A stretch of DNA of 64,000 nt from Streptomyces rubradiris (GTDB taxonomy: Bacteria > Actinomycetota > Actinomycetes > Streptomycetales > Streptomycetaceae). Shown here one piece after another: positions 26,173 to 35,637 of this stretch. Location of the stretch: the NCBI RefSeq assembly GCF_016860525.1, contig NZ_BNEA01000015.1, positions 558,001-622,000 of the forward strand. Direction: 5' to 3'. Position 1 is the stretch's first letter, and every line of letters starts with the position of its first letter. Position numbers and translations under genes: made by a program. The notes under the pieces are model-generated. The model was not told where the DNA came from and made no database searches. It was given only the letters and a program-made list of their open reading frames with translations.

Positions 26173-26688
26173 TGTGTGCATCCTTCCGCTCGAACAGACG
26201 GGTTGCCGGCTCCAGCCCGGTCGGGTGCCGGAGCGGCGTGCGCCACTCTGCCGAGTCCACCGCCGAAACTCACATCGAACCCATGGGTTTCAGTAACCTT
26301 TCGTGTTGAATCAGTGGCGTGAAGTCACGGAATTCGAACGGCGGGAGCCCGTAACAGAGCGGTTCCCCGGTCCTGGGGCGAGCTGGATGGCCGAAAATCA
26401 GCGCGTCGTTAATCGTCCTGAAACATTCCGATCCCGCCCGCCCGGAGACCCTTCATGACTCCGCGTGTTCATGAAGTGATCATCGCGTGGACGGTTCCCG
26501 TCCGGCCGGGGCACGGGACGCACGGACGGCACGGCCCCGCGCGCCCCGTGCGAAGCAGGCGCACGCACCGGCCGGACGCACACGCTCCCCAGGGGCGCGG
26601 TCCGGTGGTGGACTGGGACCCGGTCCTCCCCGTAGGGCCCCGCTCCGGCCGGCGGTTCCGGTGGCTTCCCCCACCGGCCGGAGCGGGA
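26173..26688. other. Upstream region of the inhibitor gene
   Basis: About 515 bp with no gene. The part near 26270-26440 is clearly richer in A+T than its surroundings and should contain the inhibitor promoter. A 12-bp palindrome lies at 26278-26289. The right half simply precedes the 3' end of the leftward toxin-like gene. Confidence 0.5.
26278..26289. promoter_or_regulatory. Palindrome upstream of the inhibitor gene
   Basis: AACCCATGGGTT, a perfect 12-bp palindrome ~105 bp upstream of the inhibitor start, within a wider GAAAC...GTTTC arrangement. It could be an operator; no regulator gene is adjacent. Confidence 0.35.
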
Positions 26689-27066
26689 TCAGATCTGCCA
26701 GGAGCGGAGCCGGTCGGCGGCGCCGTAGACGTCGGTCTTGCCGGAGATGAGGTCCCGCGCGAGGTCGACGAGCGCGCCGTAGGGCGGGTCGATGCCGGCG
26801 CCGCTGACGAACATGTAGGCGACGGCGGTGGCGCAGGCGAAGCGGGCGTTGGCGGCGGGCAGCGGCTTGAGCACGGCGAGGGTGTGCAGCAGGGCGGCGG
26901 CCCGCCAGGCCGCGTCGGAGTCGACGCCGAGCCGGGGCGGGTCCACCCGGTGCCGGGCGACGGCCGCGACCAGCGCCGAGAAGTCGTCCACGGCGGGCTG
27001 GTCGGGCAGGACTTCTTCGTGTCGCTGGAGCAGCCAGGGAACGTCGATGTGGATGACGGAGGACAT
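26689..27066 (-). CDS. Doc/Fic-like toxin component with degenerate active site
   Basis: 125 residues, starting three bases after the stop of the ribbon-helix-helix gene. Its length and helical pattern match Doc-type death-on-curing toxins (AALLHTLAVLKPL ... ATAVAYMFVSG). Where Fic/Doc enzymes have HPFxD(G/A)NKRT, this protein reads KPLPAANARF (67-76). The catalytic His is Lys, the metal-binding Asp is Ala and the Lys of NKR is Ala, while Asn73 and Arg75 remain. It is therefore unlikely to phosphorylate or AMPylate by the known mechanism, yet the frame is intact and paired with an antitoxin-like gene. Confidence 0.75.
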   Translation of the reverse strand: MSSVIHIDVPWLLQRHEEVLPDQPAVDDFSALVAAVARHRVDPPRLGVDSDAAWRAAALLHTLAVLKPLPAANARFACATAVAYMFVSGAGIDPPYGALVDLARDLISGKTDVYGAADRLRSWQI

Positions 27067-27069
27067 CGG

Positions 27070-27309
27070 TCAGGCGGCCTCGCCCCGGCCGGGGCGCTCG
27101 TCGTCGGGGAAGGCCGCCGCGAACTCCTCGGCGTGGCCGGCGAAGAAGCGGCGGAACGCCTCCGCGCCCTCCTGGAGTGCGCGGTGCCGGGCGATGTCGG
27201 CGGCGGCGGCCTCGCGCACCAGGGCCTTCATCGACGTACCGCGCTCCTTGGCGATCTGGCGCAGGTCCTCTAGTTCCCGTTCGCTGAACTCCACGTTGAG
27301 AGCTGGCAT
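27070..27309 (-). CDS. Ribbon-helix-helix antitoxin-like protein
   Basis: 79 residues. The N-terminal MetJ/Arc-type ribbon-helix-helix (MPALNVEFSERELEDLRQIA, then GTSMKALVREAA) would bind DNA as a dimer. The acidic C-terminal half (GAEAFRRFFAGHAEEFAAAF) would contact the partner. It is the first gene of the pair, as is normal for antitoxins, and would repress its own promoter upstream of 27309. Confidence 0.82.
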   Translation of the reverse strand: MPALNVEFSERELEDLRQIAKERGTSMKALVREAAAADIARHRALQEGAEAFRRFFAGHAEEFAAAFPDDERPGRGEAA

Positions 27310-27399
27310 GCCCTCACGGTACCGCGCGAGTACTCACGCGTAAATACGCCCAGGTGGGACCCCTTGCATCGCGGTACCGCCGGCTCCGAACCCGCCCCC

Positions 27400-30300
27400 T
27401 CACACGTCCAGCCTGCTGATGCGCACCGCTCCCTCCGGGCGGCCCGGGCGGGCGCTGGTGAGGGTCAGGCGCAGCCGGGAGCCGCGGACCGGGTCGAAGG
27501 TGATGACCGTGGGGCTGTCGGAGGCGGTGGCCCACTCCGTCCTCGCCCCGGTCACCGGGACGTAGGCGTGCCCGTCCCACACCGCCACCTCGGCCCGCGC
27601 GGGCGGGGTGTGGCCCGCGTCAGCCGTGAAGGACACGGCCACCCGGTCGAGGGTGCGGGCGCGCCCGAAGTCGACCGACACCCAGTCCTTCGCCCGGGCC
27701 CCGTCGAACGCGGGCAGCAGCGCGGTGGCCTGCTTGACGAAGGCGTTGGACCAGCCGGTGGCCGGGTCGCCGTCCAGCATCGCGGCGGGCGGGGTGTCCG
27801 GACGGCCGGAGTAACTCGCGTCCGCGTACGGGTGGGCGGGCGGCGCGGGAGGGTCGGGGCGGAGCACCGCGGGTGCGGTGGTCGCGGCGTGGCCGGCCTC
27901 GGTGGTGCGCAGGCGGACGGTGCCCGGGCGCAGGCCGGCCACCCGGGCGGTGACCTCAAGGGTGCCGGGCCGCACGCCCGACCGGACGATGGCGAGCGCC
28001 TTGCCGTGGAAGGCGGTGCGGGTGCTCGCCTGGTAGCGCTCGGCACTCTCCTGGCGGCCGTTGTCCACGCCGGCCAGGGAGCCGCCGGAGACGCCGAAGG
28101 CGATGAGGTGTGCGGCGTCGGGCACGACGACCCCGTGCGCGTCGGTGATCTCGGCGGTGACGAAGGCGAGCGAACGGCCGTCGGCGGCGAGGGAGGTGCG
28201 GTCGGCGGTGAGGCGTACGGCGTGCGGGGCACCGGCCGTGCGCAGGACGTCACTGGCGACGGCCTTGCCGTCCCGCCGGGCCACCGCCCGCAGCTCGCCC
28301 GGCCGGTACGGCACCTTCCAGGTCAGGTGGAGTTTGCCGGCGCTGCCGTTGGGGCTGGTGTAACTGCCCGGGTAGGGGCCGTCGGTGAAGGTCTTGTCGT
28401 CGCCGGTGGCCTCGGTGGTCTCCAGGTAGGTGCGGCCGTCGGTGGTCTGCTTGACGTCGAACTCCCGTACTCCCAGGGACTCTCCGTTGAGGAACAGCTC
28501 GACCGTGGGCACGTTGGCGTACGCCCACACTTCGACGGTGTCGCCCTCCTCGTGGTTCCAGGTCATCGGCAGCAGGTGGACCATCGGCTCGGTCGTCCAC
28601 TGGCTCTTGAACAGGTGGTACATGTCCTTGGGGAAGCCGGCCGTGTCGACGGCGCCGAAGAAGGACGCCTTCACCGGGAACACGTCGTACGGGGTCGGTT
28701 CGCCGATGTAGTCGATGCCGGACCACAGGAACTGGCCCGCGAACCACTTCCGGTCCCGGTCCTTCTTGTGCCCGTACTCGCCGCTCATCGTCCAGGAGGC
28801 GAGGTTGTTGTCGTAGGAGGAGACCTCCCGCCTGCCGGGGGTGTGGTTCTCGCCGGTGTTGAGGTGCTCCGGCTCCTGGTAGGTGCCCCGGGTGGAGGTC
28901 TCCGAGGAGGACTCGGACTCGAAGAGGAACAGGTGCGGGTAGGCGGCGTGCAGGGCGTCCACCGACTTGGCCGTGTTGTAGTTGAGGCCGAGGCCGTCGA
29001 GCTTGGCGAGCATCAGGTCGGCCGCCGAGCCCTTGGCGGGCAGCCGCCGGTACTTGTCGGAGCCGATGACGAGCGGCCGGGTGCCGTCGGCGGCCTTGAT
29101 CGCGCCGATGATCCGGTCCGCCATGACCAGGCCCGCGGTGGAGGTGGAGTCGGGAATCTCGTTGCCGATGGACCACAGCAGCACGGCCGGTGAGTTGCGG
29201 GCGGCCAGGACCATCTCGGTGGCGTCCTGCTCGCACCACTCGTCGAAGAACCGGCCGTAGTCGTACCGCGTCTTGCCGGTGCGCCAGCAGTCGAAGGCCT
29301 CCACCAGCATCACGATGCCCAGTTCCTCGCAGACCCGGATCAGCTCCGGCGCGGGCGGGTTGTGCGAGGTGCGCAGGGCGTTGACGCCCATCGACTTCAT
29401 GATCCGCAGCTGTCTGCGGACGGCGTCGGCGCTGATCGCGGCGCCGAGGGCGCCCTGGTCGTGGTGGAGGTCGACGCCCTTGATCTTGGTGGGGGTGCCG
29501 TTGAGGGAGAAGCCCTCGTCGGGGTCGAAGCGGAAGGTGCGGATGCCGAAGGGGGTGCGGTGGGTGTCGGTGGTGCGGCCGCCCACCCGCAGCTCGGTGT
29601 GCAGGGTGTAGCGGTGCCCCGGCGTCGCGAAGTCCCACAACAGGGGGTCCGGGACGGTGAGTTCGTGGGTCGCGGCGGCCTCCCCCGCGGCGGCGACGGC
29701 GACCGTGCTGTCCGTACGGGCCACGGTCCGGCCGTCGGGGGCGGTGATCCGGGACCTGATCTCCACGTCCGCGGCGGTGCCGGAGTCGTTGCGCGCCATC
29801 GTGCGCACCCGGACCAGCGCCCGGCCGGGTGAGACCTCCGGGGTGGTGACGTACGTCCCCCAGCGGGCGACGTGCACCGGCTCGGTGATCACCAGGCGGG
29901 CCTCGCGGTAGATGCCGCTGCCGGAGTACCAGCGGCTGCTGGGCAGTTGGTTGCGCACCCGGACCGCGAGCACGTTGGGCGTGCTGCCGTCGGTGTGCAC
30001 GAGATCGGTGAGGTCGAGGGCGAAGCCGGTGTAGCCGTAGGGGTGGCGGCCCGCCTCGGTGCCGTTGCAGTAGACGTGGGCGTCCATGTAGACGCCGTCG
30101 AACTCCACCGAGATCCGCCGGCCGGTACAGGAGCGCGGGAGGGTGAAGGCGAGCCGGTACCAGCCGAGGCCGCCCGGGAGGAAGCCGGTGCCGCCGGTGG
30201 TGTTGTGCTCGGTGGTGGGGGCCTGCTCGATGCTCCAGTCGTGCGGTACGGCGACCTCGTGCCAGGCCGAGTCGTCGTGATCCGGGCCGGCGGTGCGCGC

Positions 30301-30501
30301 CGGGTCGCCGGCCGGGTCGGTGGCGCCGACCGGGTCGGCCAGGCGGAACCGCCAGCCGTCCCGCAGCGGCACGATGAGGCGTCCGCCGGTGCCGGACGCC
30401 TCGGCGGCGAGGGCGGCCGGGGCCGCCGCGAGGGCCGGGAGCGTTCCGGCCGCGGGCGCTGCCGCGGCTGCGACCAGGACCGACCTGCGCGTGACCGTCA
30501 T
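27400..30501 (-). CDS. Secreted glycoside hydrolase family 2 enzyme with discoidin-like C-terminus
   Basis: 1033 residues from ATG 30501, behind GGGGGAGAG. MTVTRRSVLVAAAAA is a twin-arginine (Tat) type signal. GH2 sugar-binding and sandwich domains (~40-330) lead to the TIM barrel. The acid/base Glu lies in LLWSIGNEIPDS (~460) and the nucleophile probably in LFLFESES (~540). Next come a DUF4982-like and an invasin-like Ig domain, and an F5/8 type C (discoidin) carbohydrate-binding domain at the end. Beta-galactosidase, glucuronidase or mannosidase activity are all possible. It stands alone and would degrade extracellular glycans. Confidence 0.93.
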   Translation of the reverse strand: MTVTRRSVLVAAAAAPAAGTLPALAAAPAALAAEASGTGGRLIVPLRDGWRFRLADPVGATDPAGDPARTAGPDHDDSAWHEVAVPHDWSIEQAPTTEHNTTGGTGFLPGGLGWYRLAFTLPRSCTGRRISVEFDGVYMDAHVYCNGTEAGRHPYGYTGFALDLTDLVHTDGSTPNVLAVRVRNQLPSSRWYSGSGIYREARLVITEPVHVARWGTYVTTPEVSPGRALVRVRTMARNDSGTAADVEIRSRITAPDGRTVARTDSTVAVAAAGEAAATHELTVPDPLLWDFATPGHRYTLHTELRVGGRTTDTHRTPFGIRTFRFDPDEGFSLNGTPTKIKGVDLHHDQGALGAAISADAVRRQLRIMKSMGVNALRTSHNPPAPELIRVCEELGIVMLVEAFDCWRTGKTRYDYGRFFDEWCEQDATEMVLAARNSPAVLLWSIGNEIPDSTSTAGLVMADRIIGAIKAADGTRPLVIGSDKYRRLPAKGSAADLMLAKLDGLGLNYNTAKSVDALHAAYPHLFLFESESSSETSTRGTYQEPEHLNTGENHTPGRREVSSYDNNLASWTMSGEYGHKKDRDRKWFAGQFLWSGIDYIGEPTPYDVFPVKASFFGAVDTAGFPKDMYHLFKSQWTTEPMVHLLPMTWNHEEGDTVEVWAYANVPTVELFLNGESLGVREFDVKQTTDGRTYLETTEATGDDKTFTDGPYPGSYTSPNGSAGKLHLTWKVPYRPGELRAVARRDGKAVASDVLRTAGAPHAVRLTADRTSLAADGRSLAFVTAEITDAHGVVVPDAAHLIAFGVSGGSLAGVDNGRQESAERYQASTRTAFHGKALAIVRSGVRPGTLEVTARVAGLRPGTVRLRTTEAGHAATTAPAVLRPDPPAPPAHPYADASYSGRPDTPPAAMLDGDPATGWSNAFVKQATALLPAFDGARAKDWVSVDFGRARTLDRVAVSFTADAGHTPPARAEVAVWDGHAYVPVTGARTEWATASDSPTVITFDPVRGSRLRLTLTSARPGRPEGAVRISRLDV

Positions 30502-30828
30502 AGGCGGCTCTCCCCCATCGGGACTCGTCATGACGGAAGGGACCCCCGTCATGGCTCAGGGCTCATCAGGACTCAGAACTACTCACAATTGATCGCGACC
30601 AAACAGATTCTGACGGCCTGCTCACCGCGACCGTCAAGAGTGCGGACGTGCCCGGCCGCCTCCGGCCGTGAACAGTCCGGATTTGCCCCTGACCGGCCCC
30701 TGACCGTGTTCGACCGGTCGGCCGACCGGCCCCGGCGCCGCCGCTCACCGGGAGACGTCACGCACTACGCTGGAACACGAGTGGTGCCACCTGTTCACTG
30801 AGAGTGTGTGCGCTTGGGAGCGGCGACG

Positions 30829-33228
30829 ATGAGCCGGGTCTATCCGTTCGACGACGCGGGCACGGCACGCGCTGTCATCGGCGACGACGGCACGCTGGTG
30901 GAGTGGAACGAGGGAGCAGTCCGCCTGCTCGGCCACCCGGCGGACGCCGTCCTGGGCCGCCCCGCCGCGAAGCTGCTGGCCGGCGGCGCCCCGGCCCCGG
31001 CCGCACCCCCCGGCCCGCGCTGGGAGGGCACGCTCGGCCTGCGCCACCGCGACGGCCGTACCGTCTCCGTGTGGCTGCTCGCCCACCACCGCCCGCCGCA
31101 CGACGGCGCGCCGGGCGACTGGCTCGTGGTCACCCCGCTCGCCGGCACCGAGCCGCCCGCCGCCGACGACCCGCTCACCGAGGCGGGCCTGATCCAGTCG
31201 CCCTGCGCGATCGCCGTGTACGACGACCGGCTGCGGCTGCGCCGGATGAACGAGGCGATGGCCGCCGTCGTCGGGCTGCCCGAGGAGCGGGTACGGGGGC
31301 TGCGGATCGCGGAGATCGGCGGCAAACCGCAGAGCGAGGAACTGGAGGCGGACCTGCTCAGGGTGCTGTCCTCGGGCCGGCCACTGGACGTGCAGACCTT
31401 CCTGCGCACCGGCGGCGAGGACCGGGCGCACGCCTGGCTGGCCCGGATGGCACCGGTGCGGGACCGGGCGGGCCGGGTGCGGGGCGTGTCCATGGCCGCG
31501 CACGACATCACCGACAACCACCGCGCCCGGCAGCGGCTCCAGCTGGTCAACGAGGCCAGCGTGCGCATCGGGACGACGCTGGACGTCACCCGTACCGCCC
31601 AGGAGCTGGCGGACGTGTGCGTGCCCGCGCTCGCCGACTTCGTCACCATCGACCTGCTCGATCCGCAGGACGGCGGCGCCGAGGCCCCGGCCCGCATCAC
31701 CGCGCCGGTGCGGCTGCGCCGGACCGCCCAGCGGTCGGTGCTGCCCGGCGTACCGGAGACGGAGATCGGCCCCGGGCAGACGGAGCAGTACCCGCAGGGC
31801 TCCCCGCAGGCGGACGCGCTGGCCACGGGCCGCACCGTCGCCGTCCCGCCGGCCCCCGGCGCCGTGGGCCGGGTACCGGCCCGGCACGGCGCGGGCGGCA
31901 CCCCGGTGCGCGAGTTCGGCGTCCACTGCGCGATGTCGGTGCCGATCCAGGCGCGCGGGCTGACCCTCGGGGTCGCGGTGCTGGGCCGGCACCGGCGCCC
32001 GGAGGCGTTCACCCCGGACGACGTGCTGCTGGCCGAGGAGATCACCGCGCGGGCCGCCGTCTGCATCGACAACGCCCGCCGTTACTCGCGCGAACGGGAG
32101 ACGGCGCTCGCGCTCCAGCGCAGCCTGCTGCCCCGCTCGCTGCCGCACACGGCCGCGCTGGAGGCCTGCTCCCGGTATCTGCCGGCCGCGCGCGCCGGGG
32201 TGGGCGGGGACTGGTTCGACGTGATCCCGCTGTCCGGGATGCGGGTCGCGATGGTCGTCGGGGACGTGGTCGGGCACGGCATCCGGGCCTCGGCCACCAT
32301 GGGCCGGCTGCGCACCGCCGTGCGCACCCTGGCGGACATCGACCTGGCCCCGGACGAGTTGCTGACCCACCTGGACGACCTGGTACTGCGGCTCTCGGAC
32401 GAGTCCGGGACCGCGAGCGCCGGCGAGGCGGGCAGCCCCGGCGAACTCGGCGCCACCTGTCTGTACGCCGTCTACGACCCGGTGTCCCGGCGCTGCGCCC
32501 TGGCCCGCGCCGGGCATCCGCCGCCCGTGGTGCTGGAGCCGGGCGGCGCGCCCCGCGCACTGGACCTGCCCGCCGGTCCCCCGCTGGGCCTGGGCGGGCT
32601 GCCGTTCGAGTCCGCCGAGGTGGAGCTGCCCGAGGGCACGGTCCTCGCGCTGTACACGGACGGGCTGGTGTGGTCCCGGGAGCGGGACCCGGAGACCAGC
32701 CGGGAGATGCTGCACGCGGCGCTCGGGGCGTACGCCGGCTCCCTGGACGAGACCTGCGACCGCGTCCTGCACACCCTGCTCCCCTACGGCGGCGCACCCG
32801 ACGACGTGGCCCTGCTGCTCGCCCGTACCCGGGGCCTGCCCGCCTCGCAGGTGGCGACCTGGGACATTCCCGCCGATCCGGCGCTGGTCGCGCCGATCCG
32901 CAAGCAGGTCGTGGAGCAGCTGTCCGACTGGGCGCTGAGCGAGGCGACGTTCACGACCGAACTGGTGGTCAGCGAGCTGGTCACCAACGCCATCCGGTAC
33001 GGCTCCCACCCCATCCGGCTCCGGCTGATCCACGACGCCAACACGCTGACCTGCGAGGTCTCCGACGCCAGCCACACCGCCCCGCATCTGCGCCGGGCCA
33101 AGGTGTTCGACGAGGGCGGCCGGGGTCTGCTGCTGGTCGCCCAGCTCACCCAGCGCTGGGGCAGCCGGCACACGGCGGAGGGCAAGACCATCTGGGCCGA
33201 GCTGCCGTTGTTCGAGCGGGACCGGTAG
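30829..33228 (+). CDS. SpoIIE-family phosphatase with PAS, GAF and RsbW-like ATPase domains
   Basis: 799 residues from ATG 30829, with GGGAG eight bases upstream. Domains: PAS (~5-100), second PAS (~120-235), GAF (~245-425), PP2C/SpoIIE phosphatase (~440-660; VGGDWFDVIPL, VGDVVGHG, LYTDGLVWSR) and a GHKL ATPase of the anti-sigma kinase type (~665-799; LVVSELVTNAIRYG, GGRGLLLV). It therefore joins the phosphatase that activates a STAS antagonist with the kinase that inactivates it. The target is unknown; a STAS protein with the phosphorylatable Ser is encoded at 46191. Confidence 0.94.
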   Translation: MSRVYPFDDAGTARAVIGDDGTLVEWNEGAVRLLGHPADAVLGRPAAKLLAGGAPAPAAPPGPRWEGTLGLRHRDGRTVSVWLLAHHRPPHDGAPGDWLVVTPLAGTEPPAADDPLTEAGLIQSPCAIAVYDDRLRLRRMNEAMAAVVGLPEERVRGLRIAEIGGKPQSEELEADLLRVLSSGRPLDVQTFLRTGGEDRAHAWLARMAPVRDRAGRVRGVSMAAHDITDNHRARQRLQLVNEASVRIGTTLDVTRTAQELADVCVPALADFVTIDLLDPQDGGAEAPARITAPVRLRRTAQRSVLPGVPETEIGPGQTEQYPQGSPQADALATGRTVAVPPAPGAVGRVPARHGAGGTPVREFGVHCAMSVPIQARGLTLGVAVLGRHRRPEAFTPDDVLLAEEITARAAVCIDNARRYSRERETALALQRSLLPRSLPHTAALEACSRYLPAARAGVGGDWFDVIPLSGMRVAMVVGDVVGHGIRASATMGRLRTAVRTLADIDLAPDELLTHLDDLVLRLSDESGTASAGEAGSPGELGATCLYAVYDPVSRRCALARAGHPPPVVLEPGGAPRALDLPAGPPLGLGGLPFESAEVELPEGTVLALYTDGLVWSRERDPETSREMLHAALGAYAGSLDETCDRVLHTLLPYGGAPDDVALLLARTRGLPASQVATWDIPADPALVAPIRKQVVEQLSDWALSEATFTTELVVSELVTNAIRYGSHPIRLRLIHDANTLTCEVSDASHTAPHLRRAKVFDEGGRGLLLVAQLTQRWGSRHTAEGKTIWAELPLFERDR

Positions 33229-33538
33229 GGCGCGCCGGACCCGGTCCCGGAGCGGCTGCCCGCTCACCGGGTCCGCGCCTGCCCCAACGGACGGTGCCGT
33301 CCGGCCGCGGGTGTACGCGCGGGTACGCCGACGAGGTGACGGCGACGCGACCGACGGCGTACCGCGTTCGCCGCGGGTGGCCTGAACGGCGCCTGCCCAG
33401 GGGCGAATCGGGGAAAAGAACCCGCGTGCCCCGAACTTTTCCGGCGGTCCGCGCATCGGACGGGGAGAAACGGCGCACCCGGCGCCCCAGGCACGCACCC
33501 CGGTCGCGTGCCACGACCTTTCAGGAGTGTTGAGCGAC
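33229..33538. other. Promoter region of the lipoprotein gene
   Basis: 310 bp, no gene. An A-rich patch (GGGGAAAAGAACCCG, ~33410) stands out. The lipoprotein has AGGAG 11 bases before its ATG. No terminator-like hairpin was recognised after the phosphatase gene. Confidence 0.45.
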
Positions 33539-34240
33539 ATGGTGCACACCCCCCGGTCCACGCGGCGCGGGGCCCTGCTCGTGAGCACGGCCGCCGTGCT
33601 GGGCCTGCTGGCCGGCTGCGGCAACGGCAGCGGCGAGGACGTCAGCGGCGAACCGCCGGCCAGTTCCGCCGGTACGGCCGCCCCCGCGCGGGAGACCCCG
33701 AGCCCCCCGGCGTCCGCCCCGGCCACCTCCTCCGCCCCCGCCCGGACCGCCTCGCCGGCTCCGCCGAGGACGACGGCGCCCTCGGGCGGCACGACGGCCG
33801 CGCCCGCGACGCCCGCGGGCGGCTCCCGCTGCCACACCTCGGAGTTGCGGGCCTCGGTGGGCCGCAACGACCCGGGCGCCGGGCAGGAGAACTTCCCGCT
33901 GGTGCTCACCAACGCCTCCGGCCGCACCTGCACCCTGCGCGGCTATCCGGGCGCGGCCTTCGTCGACGCCTCCGGTCATCAGCTCGGCGCCGACCCGAGG
34001 CGGGTACCGGGCACCCCGGTCACCGTCACGGTCCGGCCGGGGCAGAGCGCCTGGGCGGGGCTGACCTTCTCCAACCCGGAGGTCAGCGGGGCGCGGTCGG
34101 CCACACCGGCCGGGCTGCTGGTCACCCCGCCGGACGAACGGGACCCGCTGCGGGTGGCCTGGCCGGGCGGCCCGGTCCCGGTCTCCGGGACCGCCTCGTC
34201 CGTCCGGCTGACGGTGCTGAGCCCGGGCACGGGCCCCTGA
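33539..34240 (+). CDS. DUF4232-type lipoprotein
   Basis: 233 residues from ATG 33539. A lipoprotein signal ends LLAGCGNGS (lipobox L-A-G-C). A Ser/Pro/Ala/Thr-rich linker of ~70 residues follows, then a globular domain starting CHTSELRASVGRNDPG with a second Cys in RTCTLRGYPGAAFVD. This pattern is the DUF4232 family common in Streptomyces. It would be anchored on the outer face of the membrane. No partner is obvious. Confidence 0.87.
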   Translation: MVHTPRSTRRGALLVSTAAVLGLLAGCGNGSGEDVSGEPPASSAGTAAPARETPSPPASAPATSSAPARTASPAPPRTTAPSGGTTAAPATPAGGSRCHTSELRASVGRNDPGAGQENFPLVLTNASGRTCTLRGYPGAAFVDASGHQLGADPRRVPGTPVTVTVRPGQSAWAGLTFSNPEVSGARSATPAGLLVTPPDERDPLRVAWPGGPVPVSGTASSVRLTVLSPGTGP

Positions 34241-34331
34241 CCGCCCCCCGGCCGAGCCCCTGACCGGCCTTCGGTGTCCGGTCTGTTTTCATGGGCGGGC
34301 AGCCCCGTGATCATTTCCGGAAGGACCCGCC

Positions 34332-35585
34332 CTGAACACCCCGCTCGCCGCGGCCGTGTCCGCCGCTCTGCTGATCGCCGTGCTGGCCTGGGCCGTCGTA
34401 CGGCCCTTCGGGTGGCCGGAGGCGGTCATGGCCGTACCCGCCGCCGGGGTCGCGGTGGCCACCGGCGCCCTCTCCCTCGGGCACGCCCGCGCCGAGGCCG
34501 AACGGCTCGGCCCGGTGGTCGGCTTCCTGGCGGCGGTGCTGGTGATCGCCCACTTCTGCGACGTGGAAGGGCTGTTCCAGGCGTGCGGGGCCTGGATGGC
34601 CCGGTGGGCGGCCGGCCGTCCGGTGCGGCTGCTGTCCGCCGTGTTCGCGCTGGCCTCGGCGATCACCGCCGTACTCAGCCTGGACGCGACCATCGTGCTG
34701 CTCACCCCAGTGGTGTTCGCCACGGCCGCGCGCACCGGCGTACGGCCCAAACCGCATGTGTACGCCTGCACGCACCTGTCGAACACGGCCTCGCTGCTGC
34801 TGCCGGTGTCCAATCTGACGAACCTGCTGGCGTTCGCGGCCAGCGGGCTGAGCTTCACCCGGTTCGCGGCGCTGATGGCCCTGCCGTGGCTGGCCGCGAT
34901 CGGCGTCGAGTACCTGGTGTTCCGGCGGTTCTTCGTCCGCGACCTCGCCGCGGCGGCCCCGGCGGACCGGGCCGTCGGCGCCGCACCGCGACTGCCGCTG
35001 TTCGCGCTGGTGACCGTGGCCTGCACGCTGGCCGGGTTCGTGGTGGCGTCGCTGTTCGGCGTCGAGCCGGCCTGGGTGGCGGCCGGGGGCGCGCTGGTGC
35101 TGGCCGGGCGGGCGCTGGCGCGGCGCCGGGCGACCCCGCTGACGGTCGTACGGGCGGCGTCCCCTGCCTTCCTGGCGTTCGTCCTGGCCCTGGGCGTCGT
35201 GGTGCGGGCGGTGGTCGACAACGGGCTCGCGGACGTGCTGGGACATGTCATGCCGGACGGCACCGGGCTGGCCGAGCTGCTGGCGATCGCCGCACTGGCC
35301 GCGCTGCTGGCCAACCTGATCAACAACCTGCCCGCGGTGCTGGTCCTGCTGCCGCTGGCGGCCCCGGCCGGCCCGGGGGCGGTGCTCGCGGTGCTGCTCG
35401 GGGTGAACATCGGCCCGAACCTCACCTACGCCGGATCGCTGGCCACGCTGCTGTGGCGGCGGATCGTGCACCAGCACGAGCACGACGTGAACCTCGGGGA
35501 GTTCACCCGGCTCGGCCTGCTCGCCGTGCCGTCGTCCCTCGCGGTCGCGGTGGTGGCACTGTGGGGATCGTTGCTGGTTCTGTAG
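34332..35585 (+). CDS. ArsB/SLC13-like ion transporter, probable CTG start
   Basis: 417 residues if translation starts at CTG 34332; 409 from GTG 34356. GGAAGGA ends seven bases before the CTG, but the GTG has no ribosome-binding site and would remove part of the first membrane helix (PLAAAVSAALLIAVLAWAVV). About ten membrane helices with re-entrant signatures (VLSLDATIVLLTPVVFATA; LSNTASLLLPVSNLTNLLA; NLINNLPAVLVLLPLAAP; LGVNIGPNLTYAGSLATLLW) match the ArsB/NhaD ion-transporter superfamily. Arsenite or another anion is possible, but no ars regulator or reductase is adjacent. Confidence 0.85.
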   Translation: MNTPLAAAVSAALLIAVLAWAVVRPFGWPEAVMAVPAAGVAVATGALSLGHARAEAERLGPVVGFLAAVLVIAHFCDVEGLFQACGAWMARWAAGRPVRLLSAVFALASAITAVLSLDATIVLLTPVVFATAARTGVRPKPHVYACTHLSNTASLLLPVSNLTNLLAFAASGLSFTRFAALMALPWLAAIGVEYLVFRRFFVRDLAAAAPADRAVGAAPRLPLFALVTVACTLAGFVVASLFGVEPAWVAAGGALVLAGRALARRRATPLTVVRAASPAFLAFVLALGVVVRAVVDNGLADVLGHVMPDGTGLAELLAIAALAALLANLINNLPAVLVLLPLAAPAGPGAVLAVLLGVNIGPNLTYAGSLATLLWRRIVHQHEHDVNLGEFTRLGLLAVPSSLAVAVVALWGSLLVL

Positions 35586-35637
35586 GCGGTGGGCGGGTTG
35601 CGTCCCGTAGCGCGCACGACGGCGGGAGGTTCGGCGG

